Shown: positions 1 through 11,128, numbered from the stretch's first letter. The stretch is 64,000 nt of DNA from Wurfbainia villosa (GCA_025175895.1 CM045989.1:25648428-25712427); one strand, 5' to 3'. The notes: generated by a model from the sequence alone, not told the origin. Program-made: numbers and translations.

Positions 1-450
1 AAGTGAACCTTGGCAAAAAGAAGTCCAAAGTAAAGTCTTGGCAGCATAAGTCCAAGCTTGTAGTCTTGGCAGTATAAAGTCCAAGTATTTGGCAACCCAA
101 GACATGACAAAATCGAAGGAAGCTCTTGGAAGCAAAGCGCAAAGGATGAACAAGTCGCGGACTCGGAGGGATCCTGGAGGCGCAAGGCTTAATGAGAAGC
201 TAGAAGGTTGAGTCTAGGTCTAGGGTGTAAAATCAAGTGTGAATTACTCATACTTGATGAGTATCGATCGGCCCGATCGATGTATCGATCGATCGTCAGT
301 GCTCGGCCGAGTCGGGTGAAACCACGACCATCGATCGCCGCTTAGCGATGTGATGATGTTGCAATCGATCGGGCCAGCGATGGCGATCGACTAATCGGCA
401 AAACGAGCACAGTGTAGTCGACTCGGCTGCCTCGATCACTCGACTGATCA

Positions 451-472
451 CTCCATCAGTCGACTGATGGAG
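451..472. repeat. Perfect palindrome around CAGTCGACTG in the K LTR
   Basis: The core CCATCAGTCGACTGATGG (453-470) extends by two further matching bases on each side to give a perfect 22-bp palindrome. Related GTCGACTG words follow at about 475-487 and 570-595. The same word is repeated in the C 3' LTR and the D LTR. Confidence 0.9.
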
Positions 473-616
473 GGATCAGTCGACTAATCACTTGGTCGTT
501 GGAAATTATGGCTACGAATCTCCGCGGATCTGCTGGTTCAGAAGTCGTTGGCTTCGGCGGCAGTCGACTGATGGTAAGCATCAGTCGACTTATCGAAGCC
601 CAACTGGAAAAACAGC

Positions 617-634
617 CCTTCTTCTATAAGAAGG
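617..634 (+). promoter_or_regulatory. Putative K LTR TATA box inside an inverted repeat
   Basis: TATAAG at 625-630 lies at the centre of the inverted repeat CCTTCTT (617-623) and AAGAAGG (628-634). Its position, about 390 bases before the LTR end, fits the U3/R boundary of copia LTRs. Promoter activity is inferred. Confidence 0.5.
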
Positions 635-1020
635 GGCCTTAGGGAGCTTGGTGAAGCTAGTGCTCTCATTCCTAGCTACACCCTTGTGCTCACCAAGCTT
701 TCCCAAGTGCTTTAGTGATTCTAAACCTCCTCTTCTCTAGCTTTTAGTCTTCCATCATTGTAAAGAAGAGGAGAGCATTGTAAATAAGGTTTCTCCACCT
801 TGGTTCATCCAAAGGAGGATATAGTGAAGCTTGGCTAGGACTAATCCACCTTACGGATTACCGTGGAGTAGGAGCGTCATCTCCAAACCACGTACATCGG
901 GTGTTAGCTTTGTTTCTTGTTCTTATTTGTGTTTATATTTGTATTGCTTCCGCTAATGTTTTTGTAGAAAAGAAGAAAGGCTAATCACCCCCCCCCTCTA
1001 GCCATTACAAAGATCCTAAC

Positions 1021-1309
1021 AGGGAGGATCCAAGAAATTGTCATCCACCACTAGTACTCTTCCTATCCAACTTGCAACCTGCATAGTCGGAATCGGTGTA
1101 CCCAACCAAATCAAAATATTTTGTCCTAGGGTACCAAAGTTTTATATTTAATGTGCCTTTGATATATCTTAAAATTCTCTTAACGGCCACTAAATGGGAC
1201 TCTTTGGCACAAGATTGGTATCTTGCACACATACCTACCGTAAATAAGATATCGGGTCTACTAACGGCTAGATATAATAAGCTACCAATCATACTCCTAT
1301 AAAGTTTAA
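1021..1309 (-). pseudogene. D RNase H fragment, 5' piece after the C insertion
   Basis: The minus-strand reading begins at 1309 with the conserved linker MIGSLLYL and SRPDI, followed by RILRYIKGT and the RNase H core GYTDSDYAGCKLDRKSTSGG. These are standard copia RNase H motifs; the enzyme removes the RNA template strand during reverse transcription. A TGA follows the GG of the STSGG motif. The reading then continues as QFLGSS and stops at the K junction, so the second half, with the remaining catalytic residues, is missing. The upstream codons lie at 24555 and beyond; the C insertion between them left the frame intact. This fragment cannot make a working enzyme. Confidence 0.85.
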
Positions 1310-2394
1310 TGTGAGGGTGTTAGTTAAAGCCCTAGAACCAATCATGTGATGGTTGAATAGGGAACATTTTGTATCATATTCTATAAATGCAAAGGATTGG
1401 TTATTATATTTACATCTTGCTTGTGCCAGCTAATTTAAATATAATAATGCCCTAGAAAAGTAGGTTCTTATCTACAGCACATCAATTGGCAGAATTGATT
1501 ATGAGAGGCTGTAGAGAACACTTTCCTAAATGTTCCTAGTCGAGTATTAATATGCAAGGGCAATATTAATACATAAAGACTAGCATGTAGGTCAATTGAT
1601 GACTTGATCTCACAAGTCATGGATATATGATATCAAGTTGACACATGGGTATATATTGGAGAATGTATACTGAACTGACCCGCCATGAGAAAGTTTCATG
1701 GATCGTTATATGAGTGTCATAAACTTTCTCATGTGACTATTGGTATGAATAGTCCTTAGACCTGAAGTCACTACGGTTCCCTACATAAGGAGTTATGTAC
1801 TTTGGTATCGTCAAACGTCACCCGTAATAGGGTGGACCATAAAGGCGATTACTGGGTATATAACAAATTATGCGGAGGGATGTGAGTGATGTAGATGGGA
1901 TCTATCCCTCTCATATGACGAGAGTGATATCGGTGGGCCCCTTGATTGAGTAGAACTACTAAAACGCATGGTCATGCTCGAATGAGTCAATATGAGATAT
2001 TGAGCTCATTTGTTTGAGTTAGTTTACTCAGGGATCAAGAAACACAGATTGATCGAGGATGACACGGTCTATGCCTCATTGATCAATCTGATATCAAGGA
2101 TAGAAGGACACGGTCATATATTATAGTAGTCACGGAAAGGTTAGTCGGATCTTGACTTATCTCGTAACTTGGGTAGCAATGATGTATTGCTAGATACCGC
2201 TCATTGCTTGTGTATCTAAAAGAGTTTAGATCCACTGCCAACGTTATGAGAGCCTATAGGGTCACACACAAAGAGCATGATAATTAGAGGAATTAGAGTA
2301 TTCTAGTTTGACTAGAATAATATGGGAATAAGCTTAAGTACAAAATGGTTTTTGGACTTTAAGCTTAATGAGAATTTTAGCTAATTGATTTAAT

Positions 2395-2600
2395 GAGATT
2401 AATTCAATATGTTACCTTATTGATTTAATAAGATTAATTCAATATGATAACATAAGCTTAATTGAATTAATAAGATTAATTCAATATGATAACATAAGCT
2501 TAATTGAATTAATAAGATTAATTCAACATGCATGAATGCCACATAAGAATGCCACATAAGCATGCCACATAAGCATGCCACCTAAGCATCCACCTAAGCT
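2395..2600 (+). repeat. Tandem repeats in the B LTR
   Basis: An AT-rich unit containing AAGATTAATTCAATATG is repeated four times (about 2390-2527). It is followed by about five copies of a 13-bp unit ATGCCACATAAGC, some with CACCTAAGC. The same array lies in the 3' LTR at about 9345-9550. Confidence 0.85.
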
Positions 2601-2737
2601 AGTTAAGGTGGAAGGAAACAAAATGGTTTTGTCTCCTTAAGTGGCCGGCCAAACAAGGAAGCCAAATCCTTTTTGAGTGTGTCTCAATGCAATGGATTGC
2701 ATTGAATGTGAAGGAGGTGGAAGGGTTTTTCCAACCC

Positions 2738-2745
2738 TATAAAAG
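2738..2745 (+). promoter_or_regulatory. Putative B 5' LTR TATA box
   Basis: TATAAAAG follows CCAACCC and lies about 440 bases before the LTR end. The identical motif is at 9687-9694 in the 3' LTR. Role inferred from position. Confidence 0.55.
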
Positions 2746-3186
2746 GCTCCATGGAGTGGCCGGCCATAGTGAGTTTTTGGTGTTGTGGTTGTGAGAAAGC
2801 TTGGTGGAAGCTTTAGTTGTGTGGGTTTGTGAGTGTAGGCTAGCAAGAAGAGGAGTCTTCTTCTTCCTTTCTCCTTTTCCCTCTCTTCCTCTCCTTTAGG
2901 GACTTCTCTAGCAAGAAGTAAAGGAGAGCTCTTCTAGTTTTCCTTTTGTGAGACAAGAGTGTGCTCGTGTGGATACGTATAGAGGCACGGACACTTGAAC
3001 GTGCTAAAGATCCAACAAACCGAAAGGAAAAGCGGGATTGCAAAGGGCACGCATAACAAAGGTAGAACTCTCCTATAAGATAGGTTTGGTTTAGAAATTT
3101 ATTTTATGAGTTTGCTTTACTGGATCACTTGGAAGGGATCCTATTTTCCGTCGCATATGCCATTTGGCATACGAGATTTCCTACAG

Positions 3187-3199
3187 TGGTATCAGAGCC
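3187..3199 (+). other. B primer-binding site (initiator-Met tRNA)
   Basis: TGGTATCAGAGCC begins two bases after the LTR end. This is the usual plant copia sequence complementary to the 3' end of initiator-Met tRNA, where minus-strand DNA synthesis would start. Confidence 0.9.
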
Positions 3200-4366
3200 A
3201 CTTGCGAAAGATCGTATAAAAATAGGTTTCTCTATTTTATATGTGATATAGAAGTAGGATAAATTTTATTATGAGTTGATAATTGCATTAGCAAATTTTC
3301 AAACATAATAAAATATCCAATGTCTTTTAAAAGTTAAAATGACATGGTGCATGGTTATGGCCTAGTCCCAAAAGTTTGTGATTGTGTGTTGTAATTCTTA
3401 ATACGGCCTGCGTGTCGTGCCTTTCTCCTAATATTCTTGTTGTAAAATTAGTTTTAGACTCGAATGTAACTCGAGTATTTCTCCTTTTGTAATGTACAAA
3501 ACAAGGATGGAGGGTCCATTGGAAGATGAGGTTACAAGGAGGAAGTCAACACACAAGACAACCAAAAGGAAGCACTTAGGAGAAGATGTTATCCCTAGGT
3601 TGACCAATCAATCTTTTCATTGGCTTGAGAAGATTGTAGAATAAGGGTCATAACCATGACACGTTAGTTTAATATGTATGTGATGCATGTTAGTTTAGCT
3701 TGTATGTGATGCATGATTAGTTTAGCTTATATGTGATGTATGCTAATATGTATATGATACATGTTTATTTCTTAATAAGTCTAAACTATATGCCTACCAA
3801 AGTTGGTACTCACTACTTCCTTGATCATTTGTTATTGGGTTTGCCAAAGCAAAGCAATGCATTTTATCTTGGAGGGGTGCGAGTGGACAATCGTGATGTC
3901 CCGCTATCAGTCTTGGTTAAGACTTAATTAAGTGTTTTCTTAATTGGTTAAGAAAGTAGAGGCATATATTAGCTTTGAACATAAGTGTTAACATTAGTTT
4001 TGTGTGATTTCCGAACATCAGCTTTGTCTTAGAAGTGGTCGTTGCTCGATATCCAAGAAGGCCCTGTGCCTCGCCACGGCTGGAAAGCTGGTTTAGGAAT
4101 AAACACTAAACTAATCTAAAACTTAACCAAAGCTATTAAAGAGTTACATCAGATGTAATTGGCAAAAGATTGCCTACCTAATTATACTACGTCTTGGGCG
4201 ATTAGCCAAAGCTAACTCAAGGCAATTATGATGTGGATCTTTATCCCATATAAATTTATAGCTAAATAGTAGCTATGAGAATTTAGTAGAGCCTCATTTA
4301 ATTAAAGGCCTAATTAAATGATTTAGGTATGATACTTAACTTTGCATTTTAATGTTGTAGATCACC
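3200..4366 (+). other. B untranslated leader with short tandem repeats
   Basis: No coding sequence is supported. At about 3664-3770 a unit of roughly 28 bases containing TGTGATGCATG is repeated about four times with drift. The short ORF at 3733-3927 resembles no retroelement protein. Confidence 0.6.
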
Positions 4367-5140
4367 ATGTCATCTAACACGACACACCCCTCGACTTGCG
4401 ATCATCTTGAGAAGGACAAGCTCGAATGGAGCAAACTTTCTTGTAGTATAGGAACTTGAGGATTATCCTCAAGCAAGAGCATAAACTATATGTCCTAAAG
4501 CGGGCTACCCACTGAAATACCCGCCCCTACGGCCACTCGTGCTGAAAAGGATGCTTATAAGAAGCATCAAGATGACGCATTAGATGTGTCATGCCTTATG
4601 CTTGCCACCATGAACTCTGAGCTTTAGAAGCAACATGAGAACATGGATGCCTATGATATGGTTGAGCATTTGAAACAACTATATCAAGGACAAGCTAGAA
4701 CACAGCGTTTTGAAGTGTCTAAGGCTCTTTTTGCATGCAAGATGCAGAAGGAACACTGTAGGAACTCACGTACTCAAAATGATTGGGTACGTTGAGAACC
4801 TTGAAAGACTAGGTTTTCCAAGCCAGAATTGGCAATGATGTTATCCTGCAATGTCGTTAGGAAGCATACAATCAATTTCATGAATTATAACATGAATGAA
4901 ATTGATAAACCTTTGCTGAGATTCTCGGCATGTTGAAGCTAACTGAACAAATCTCAAGAAGAAAGTTAGTAATGTACTAATGGTCAAGAAGGACAAAGGT
5001 AAGCGCAAAGGCAAGGGTAAGACCCAAGCCAAAGGCAAGGCCAATTCATCCACTTCAAAGGGTAAAGGTAAAGTACCTAAGGAAGGGGACTGCTTCCATT
5101 CTTGGTGAGGCTGGACCTTTGGGCGGAAGGCAAAGTCTAC
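4367..5140 (+). pseudogene. B gag remnant
   Basis: The likely start is the ATG at 4367, but the reading is broken by several stops and frameshifts. Recognisable pieces are a stretch meaning LRIILKQEHKLYVL near 4450, MDAYDMVEHLKQLY near 4645 and a Lys-rich tail at about 4975-5060. These match the UBN2-type gag of copia elements and parallel the better-kept gag of element I (32892). A degenerate zinc-knuckle region lies near 5085 (DCFHS...). Gag would form the virus-like particle. The many stops make this copy non-functional. Confidence 0.7.
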
Positions 5141-5219
5141 CTTGAGAAGTAAAGAACAAGAGAAGTGGGACTTACGCCTCGGGTATTCACGTTATAGAAG
5201 TTAATCTATCTATTTCTTC

Positions 5220-5741
5220 TACATGGGTATTAGATCACGGATGTGCATCTCACATTTGTACTAATGTGCGAGGGTGAGAAATAGTAGAATAATGGCAAAG
5301 GGTGAAGTGGACCTACAGGTAGGCAATGGCGCGAAAGTTGTTGAGTCAGAGGAACATATTCTTTGTCTTTGCCCACCGGGCTTATCTTAGAACTAGAGGA
5401 GTGCTTCTATGTACCGCATTAACAAAGAACATAATTTCAGATCTTGTTTAGACAAGAAAAACTTTTCTTTTATAATAAAGGACAAATGTTGTTCCATTTA
5501 TTTAAATGAAATGTTCTATTGTAATGCACCACTTATGAATGGTCTCTATGTTCTAGATTTAGATAACCCAATTTATAACGTAAATACCAAAAGGTTCAAA
5601 TCGAATGATTTGAACCAAACATATCTTCGCAATCGCCGCCTAGGTCACATAAATGAAAAACGATATCCCAACTCCATAAAGATGGATTATTGGACTCATT
5701 TGATTTTGAATCATATGAGGTATGCTAGTCTTGTCTTTTAG
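5220..5741 (+). pseudogene. B protease and pre-integrase remnant
   Basis: At about 5226 the reading WVLDHGCASHICTNVRG is the active-site region of a copia aspartic protease, where D-S/T-G is usual. Here the middle residue is H, so the site is damaged. The frame breaks, and the reading from 5409 to 5741 covers the rest of the protease and the zinc-binding GAG-pre-integrase region (RLGHINEK near 5640). A stop at 5741 separates it from integrase. The protease would cut the polyprotein; this one cannot be expected to work. Confidence 0.75.
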
Positions 5742-5746
5742 GAAAG

Positions 5747-6628
5747 ATGACTAAAACTTCATTTAGTGGACATGGCGAGAGAGCGACGGACTTGTTAGGA
5801 CTCATACATACTGATGTATGTGGCCCTTTCAATGTCGAAGCCAGAGGAGGCTATAAGTACTTTATTACTTTCACTGATGATATGAGTAGATTTGGCTACT
5901 TATATTTGATGAGACATAAGTCAGAATCCTTTGAAAAGTTCAAAGAATTCAAGAATGAAGTACAAAACCAACTTGGTAAGCGTATTAAGCTACTTCGATC
6001 AGATCGAGGTGGTGAATACCTTAGTCAAGAGTTTCTTGATCACCTGGCTGAGTGTGGGATAATATCCCAACTCACTCCACCTGGAACACCACAATGGAAT
6101 GGTGTATCTGAGAAGAGAAATCGTACTCTATTAGATATGGTACGATCAATGATGAGCCAGACTGATCTACCTACTTCCTTTTGGGGTTTAGCTCTAGAGA
6201 CAGCCGCTTTCACACTTAATCGCGTTCCATCAAAAGCCGTAGAAAAGACACCATATACGATATGGACCGGGAAGAGTCCCAAAATGTCTTTTATAAAGAT
6301 TTGGGGTTGTGAAGCTTACGTTAGACGTCAAGTCTCAGATAAACTAGGACCCAAATCAGATAAGTGTTATTTTGTAGGATATCCCAAGGAAACTAAGGGA
6401 TATTACTTTTACAATCCCACACTTGGCAAGGTGTTTGTTGCCAGAAATGCTGTCTTTCTAGAAAGAGAATTTATTTCTAGAAATATTAGTGGGAGTAAAA
6501 TTCATCTTGAAGAAGTTCAAGATGATGATAACACTAAGGCTTCGATGGAAAATGAACAGGCACCACAAAGTGTTGTGGATGAGGAATTTGTTGCCCAAAG
6601 AGTTGTGGAGCAAAACACATTCAAGTAG
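5747..6628 (+). CDS. B integrase core, open frame
   Basis: This 293-residue open frame is a copia integrase catalytic domain. Motifs in order are LGLIHTDVCGPF (first catalytic Asp), YFITFTDDMSRFGYLY, LRSDRGGEYLSQEF (second Asp), GVSEKRNRTLLDMVRSMM (catalytic Glu) and the C-terminal FVGYPKETKGYYFYNP block. It would insert the cDNA into chromosomes, leaving the 5-bp duplication seen around B. The ATG at 5747 is simply the first in the frame; in an intact element this is part of a longer polyprotein. The preceding zinc-binding half and following RT are broken, so a working product is unlikely. Confidence 0.85.
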   Translation: MTKTSFSGHGERATDLLGLIHTDVCGPFNVEARGGYKYFITFTDDMSRFGYLYLMRHKSESFEKFKEFKNEVQNQLGKRIKLLRSDRGGEYLSQEFLDHLAECGIISQLTPPGTPQWNGVSEKRNRTLLDMVRSMMSQTDLPTSFWGLALETAAFTLNRVPSKAVEKTPYTIWTGKSPKMSFIKIWGCEAYVRRQVSDKLGPKSDKCYFVGYPKETKGYYFYNPTLGKVFVARNAVFLEREFISRNISGSKIHLEEVQDDDNTKASMENEQAPQSVVDEEFVAQRVVEQNTFK

Positions 6629-6639
6629 ACCAACCTCTT

Positions 6640-7460
6640 CGTAGATCTAATAGGATCCGTCGTCGACCCGAGAGATATTCTTTTCTCTTGGTGACAGCGG
6701 TGAAGTATTGCTTGTCGATCTTGGCGAGCCTACATCCTATCGAAGCTATGATGAGCAGTTGAGAAATGGCTAGAGGCCATGAGATCGAAATGGAATCCAT
6801 GTACACTAACCAAGTATGGACTTTGGTTGATCCACGAAGGGTAAAACCCATTGGGTGTAAGTGGGTCTTTAAAGTAAAGTGACATGGATGGTAATAAGCA
6901 TACCTATAAAGGTAGATTGGTGGCTAAAGGATTCAAACAAATTCATGGTATTGACTATGAAGAAACCTTTTCACCGATTGCGATGCTTAAATCCATTCGG
7001 ATCATACTTGCTATTGCGACCTACCATGATTATGAGATCTGGCGGATGGATGTCAAAACCGCTTTTTGAATGGAAAGCTACTCGAGGATGTGTACATGAC
7101 ACAACGAGGGTTTTGAGATCAAAGCATCACTGAAAGGTATGCAAACCGCAAAGGTCCATTTATGGACTAAAGCAAGCCTCTCGAATGGAATCTTGATTGA
7201 TGATGCAATCAAAGAGTTTGGTTTCATCAAGAATGAAGATGAGCCTTGTGTCTACAAGAGAAATAGTGGGAACACAGTTGTATTTCTTGTCTTGTATGTA
7301 GATGACATACTTCTCATCGGAAATGATATTCCCTCACTCGATCTGTGAAGATGTGGTTAGGGAATTGTTTCTCGATGAAGGACTTAGGTGAAGTTTGCCT
7401 ATATTCTAGGCATCAGATCTATAGAGATAGATCTAGAAGATTACTTGGCCTAAGTCAGTA
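6640..7460 (+). pseudogene. B reverse transcriptase remnant
   Basis: RT motifs appear in pieces. These are GCKWVFK near 6855, the open stretch 6884-7069 with GRLVAKGFKQIHGIDYEETFSPIA and WRMDVKTAF, then after frameshifts the 7139-7348 reading with ALYVDDILLIGND-like YVDDILLIGND near 7297. YVDD holds two of the catalytic Asp residues. The first catalytic Asp in WRMDVK is also present. Several shifts around 7069-7200 and 7348 break the gene. Confidence 0.8.
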
Positions 7461-7479
7461 CATACATTGATAAAGTGCT

Positions 7480-8235
7480 AGATCGTTTTGCTATGCAAAA
7501 TTCTAAGAAAGGGTTTACGCCTTTATCACATGGTGTGAGTCTTTGAAGACTCAATGTCCCTCTTCTAAGGAGGAGAGAGATCGCATGGATAAGATCCCTT
7601 ATGCATCGGCTATAGGGTCTATCATGTCGCCATGCTTTTGTACTCGTCTGTATGCTTTGAGCATGGCGAGTAGATACGATCGGATCGGTGAAAGTCAGCT
7701 TTGGATAGCGATCAAAAATATTCTTAAATACTTACGAAGAGCGAAAGAATATTTCACGATATTTGGAGGCAATGAGAGCTAAGCTCGTAAGGGTTACGTG
7801 ATGCAAGCTTCCAAGCAGACAAGGATGACTATAGATCATGTCGAGTCGTGTTTTGCACAGAATGGTGGAGTATGAAATTTGGAAGAGTTCAGCGAGGACC
7901 ACGATTCTTGATTCTACAGCGAAGCAGTATATTGCGGCATCCGATCACGTGAAGGAGGTGTTTGGCTCATGAGTTCATCGATGAACTTGGGGTAGTTCCT
8001 AGCATTGCGGATCCAATAGACCTCTATTGTGACAACAATGGGGCTATTACGCGAGCTAAGGAACCTCGATCACATCGGCGGACCAAACACATCTGCGGCG
8101 CTTCCATCTCATTCGAGAGATCATCGATAGAGGAGATGTGAGGATATCTGCAGTCTGAGAAGCTAACATCGCGGATCCATTGACCGAGGCTTTGTACGGA
8201 GGAAGCATGATGGTCACACTAGGTCACTAGGTATT
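7480..8235 (+). pseudogene. B RNase H remnant
   Basis: DKIPYASAIGSIM at about 7573 is the RT to RNase H connection. It is followed by a damaged LKYLRRAKEY block near 7725 and a scattered RNase H region; the piece near 8080 means RRTKHI-like text and DVRISA appears near 8140. Frameshifts and stops prevent a full reading. The gene ends just before the polypurine tract. Confidence 0.65.
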
Positions 8236-8257
8236 AGATATCATAGTGATTGGTACT

Positions 8258-8273
8258 AGTGCTAGTGGGAGAT
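8258..8273 (+). other. B polypurine tract
   Basis: GTGCTAGTGGGAGAT directly precedes the 3' LTR start TGTTAG at 8274. This is the expected plus-strand primer position. Confidence 0.8.
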
Positions 8274-10141
8274 TGTTAGTTAAAGCCCTAGAACCAATCA
8301 TGTGATGGTTGAATAGGGAACATTTTTGTATCATATTCTATAAAGGCAAAGGATTGGTTATTATATTTACATCTTGCTTGTGCGGCTAAATTTAAATATA
8401 ATAATGCCTAGAAAAGTAGGTTCTTATCTACCACATCAATTGGCGAATTGATTATGAGAGGTCAGAGAGAACACTTTCCTAAATGTTCTAGTCAGTATTA
8501 ATATGCAAGGGCAATATTAATACATAAAGACTAGCATGTAGGTCAATTGATGACTTGATCTCACAAGTCATGGATATATGATATCAAGTTGACACATGGG
8601 TATATATTGGAGAATGTATCTTGAATCGACCCGCCATGAGAAAGTTTCATGGATCGTTATATGAGTGTCATAAACTTTCTCATGTGACTATTGGTATGAA
8701 TAGTCCTTAGACCTGAAGTCACTACGGTTCCCTACATAAGGAGTTATGTACTTTGGTATCGTCAGCGTCACGTAGCGGGGTGGACCATAAAGGCGATTCT
8801 TGGGTATATAACAAATTATGCGGAGGGATGTGAGTGATGTAGATGGGATCTATCCTCTCATATGACGAGAGTGATATCGGTGGGCCCCTTGATTGAGTAG
8901 AACTACTAAAACGCATGGCCATGCTCGAATGAGTCAATATGAGATATTGAGCTCATTTGTTTGAGTTAGTTTACTCGGGGATCAAGAAACACATAGATTG
9001 ATCGAGGATGACACGGTCTATGCCTCATTGATCAATCTGATATCAAGGATAGAAGGACACGGTCATATATTATAGTAGTCACGGAAAGGTTAGTCGGATC
9101 TTGACTTATCTCGTAACTTGGGTAGCAATGATGTATTGCTAGATACCGCTCATTGCTTGTGTATCTAAAAGAGTTTAGATCCACTGCCAACGTTATGAGA
9201 GCCTATAGGGTCACACACAAAGAGCATGATAATTAGAGGAATTAGAGTATTCTAGTTTGACTAGAATAATATGGGAATAAACTTAAGTACAAAATGGTTT
9301 TTGGACTTTAAGCTTAATGAGAATTTTAGCTAATTGATTTAATGAGATTAATTCAATATGTTACCTTATTGATTTAATAAGATTAATTCAATATGATAAC
9401 ATAAGCTTAATTGAATTAATAAGATTAATTCAATATGATAACATAAGCTTAATTGAATTAATAAGATTAATTCAACATGCATGAATGCCACATAAGAATG
9501 CCACATAAGCATGCCACATAAGCATGCCACCTAAGCATCCACCTAAGCTAGTTAAGGTGGAAGGAAACAAAATGGTTTTGTCTCCTTAAGTGGCCGGCCA
9601 AACAAGGAAGCCAAATCCTTTTTGAGTGTGTCTCAATGCAATGGATTGCATTGAATGTGAAGGAGGTGGAAGGGTTTTTCCAACCCTATAAAAGGCTCCA
9701 TGGAGTGGCCGGCCATAGTGAGTTTTTGGTGTTGTGGTTGTGAGAAAACTTGGTGGAAGCTTTAGTTGTGTGGGTTTGTGAGTGTAGGCTAGCAAGAAGA
9801 GGAGTCTTCTTCTTCCTTTCTCCTTTTCCCTCTCTTCCTCTCCTTTAGGGACTTCTCTAGCAAGAAGTAAAGGAGAGCTCTTCTAGTTTTCCTTTTGTGA
9901 GACAAGAGCGTGCTCGTGTGGATACGTATAGAGGCACGGACACTTGAACGTGCTAAAGATCCAACAAACCGAAAGGAAAAGCGGGATTGCAAAGGGCACG
10001 CAACAAAGGTAGAACTCTCCTATAAGATAGGTTTGGTTTAGAGAAATTTATTTTATACGAGTTTGCTTTCGCATGGATCACTTGGAAGGGATCCTATTTT
10101 CCGTTGCGCATATGTCATTTGGCATACGAGATTTCCCTACA
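8274..10141 (+). repeat. B 3' LTR
   Basis: It is highly similar to 1318-3185 and of the same length, with a TATA box at 9687-9694. Differences include lost or changed CAG/CTG words, for example the regions matching 1425-1510 and 1810-1855. It is followed by TSD gaggg at 10142-10146. Confidence 0.95.
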
Positions 10142-10146
10142 GAGGG

Positions 10147-11114
10147 CAATCAACCCGTGATATAGTTTTGATGTGTGTGGCAAAGGATTTAAGTTAGGAT
10201 ATTTGGATTTGATATGTGCGTTGGAGTCTTGTAGGACTTAGTAATTCGCACATGGAGCCTTGGCGAGTTTCACATCTCATGACTCGATTCTTGAGTCGGT
10301 GAAGGATGGCTTTGTGGAAGCCGTGCACTTGGAGCATCCGAGGGACCGCCGGACGAGGAGCTTGGAGTGAAGCCGGAGGAAGTAGACTTCAGGGCGAGAT
10401 GCAAAAGATAGCGCTGCAGAGCCGTGCGCTTGGCACATCCGAGGGATGTGGCCGGACGAAGACAACTTCAAAGGCGAGGGACTCCAAGGGATGAGAGTGA
10501 GCGAATGTAACCCGGGAAGGGGTAGTGCTCTTAGGTGAAACTTGGCCATTTGGCTAAGTGTCGGATGAGATTTCTCGACATCGATCATCTCATGAAATGG
10601 CAATCATTCGCTCTAAAGTCAAACGAGATTCGATCGTGTTCGATCGATGAGTTTTTATTCAAGAATGATCGCCAAAGGCAATGGGAAGAAATCATCCCTC
10701 TCTATAAAAAGAGAGGGTGTGGGCTTTTGGATGGCTAATGCTTAAGTTCCAAACTATCATCCAAGTGCCCCACAAGCGTTCAACTCCTTCTCCTAGTTTT
10801 CTTTCACATTTATTGTAAGAAGGAGTGTTTGGGTTGTAAGAAGGTTTACCTCCACCTTGCTTGGGCTAAAGGGAGAGACCAATAGTGGATTGGTTGCGGA
10901 GTGATTCACCGTGGACGAATCAGACCGTGGATTAGCGGCGAGGCTGTGAACCACATTATATTTCGATGTTAGCATTGTTTGGTATTCTTATTTCTATTTT
11001 CTTGTCTTGTTTTATTTCCGTTGCGCTAATATTCTTTATAGACAAACAAATTTCATTATCGAACGAAAAAGAGCTATTCACCCCCCTCTAGCCGGCCAAC
11101 ATATCGACCCTACA
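10147..11114 (+). repeat. C 5' LTR (main part; first eight bases are at 1310-1317)
   Basis: With B removed, the LTR reads TGTGAGGGCAATCAACC... to CGACCCTACA. It totals 976 bp against 1220 bp for the 3' LTR. The missing material corresponds to the CAGTCGACTG-rich block of the 3' LTR (about 23765-24115), reduced here at 10560-10690 to CGATC-rich sequence. The ORFs inside it have no known family. Confidence 0.9.
10696..10717 (+). promoter_or_regulatory. C 5' LTR TATA box in an inverted repeat
   Basis: TATAAAAA (10703-10710) is flanked exactly by CCCTCTC (10696-10702) and GAGAGGG (10711-10717). The same arrangement is kept in the 3' LTR at 24132-24153. Position about 400 bases before the LTR end fits a promoter; activity is inferred. 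Confidence 0.6.
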
Positions 11115-11116
11115 AG

Positions 11117-11128
11117 TGGTATCAGAGC
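11117..11128 (+). other. C primer-binding site (initiator-Met tRNA)
   Basis: TGGTATCAGAGC starts three bases after the LTR end CTACA. It is the standard copia primer site. Confidence 0.9.

Larger units (their letters stand above)
1..1020 (+). mobile_element. Element K: right part of a SIRE-like copia LTR, plus orientation
   Basis: The sequence ends in CTAGCC...CCTAACA at 1020, preceded by the C-rich tail typical of these LTR ends. It is the same family as the D LTR at 28652-29400 plus 38750-39233, but in the opposite orientation; shared blocks include the AAGTCCAAG/CTTGG-rich repeats near 1-120 and the GTCGCGGACTCGGAGGGATCC block near 155. The left end lies outside the window. The junction at 1020/1021 abuts the RNase H codons of D, so K is most simply a separate element inserted into D, with gggag at 1021-1025 as the expected right TSD. 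An inversion or recombination between D-family LTRs is the alternative. No coding sequence is seen. Confidence 0.7.
1318..3185 (+). repeat. B 5' LTR
   Basis: It runs from TGTTAGTTAAAG to CTACA and is followed after one base by the primer site. It holds a TATA box at 2738, an AT-rich tandem tract at about 2395-2530 and a 13-bp repeat at about 2527-2598. The ORF on the minus strand at 2637-2846 is duplicated in the 3' LTR and has no known homology; it is not considered a gene. Confidence 0.95.
1318..10141 (+). mobile_element. Element B: full-length copia retrotransposon with decayed pol
   Basis: B has two LTRs of equal length (1868 bp each, 1318-3185 and 8274-10141), starting TGTTAGTTAAAG and ending CTACA. 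It is flanked by perfect TSDs gaggg (1313-1317 and 10142-10146). Inside are the PBS, a degenerate gag, protease, an open integrase frame, RT and RNase H with stops and frameshifts, and a polypurine tract at the right edge. The target was the first eight bases of the C 5' LTR, so B is younger than C. Its pol is related to that of element I, but the LTRs differ. Confidence 0.95.

Noticed and set aside
2637..3043. Two minus-strand ORFs repeated exactly at 9586-9992
   Set aside because: They are duplicated because they lie in the two B LTRs; no homology, no start context, and antisense to the element.
3187..3199. TGGTATCAGAGCC as part of a tRNA gene
   Set aside because: It is only the complement of the tRNA 3' end beside an LTR; no cloverleaf can be formed.
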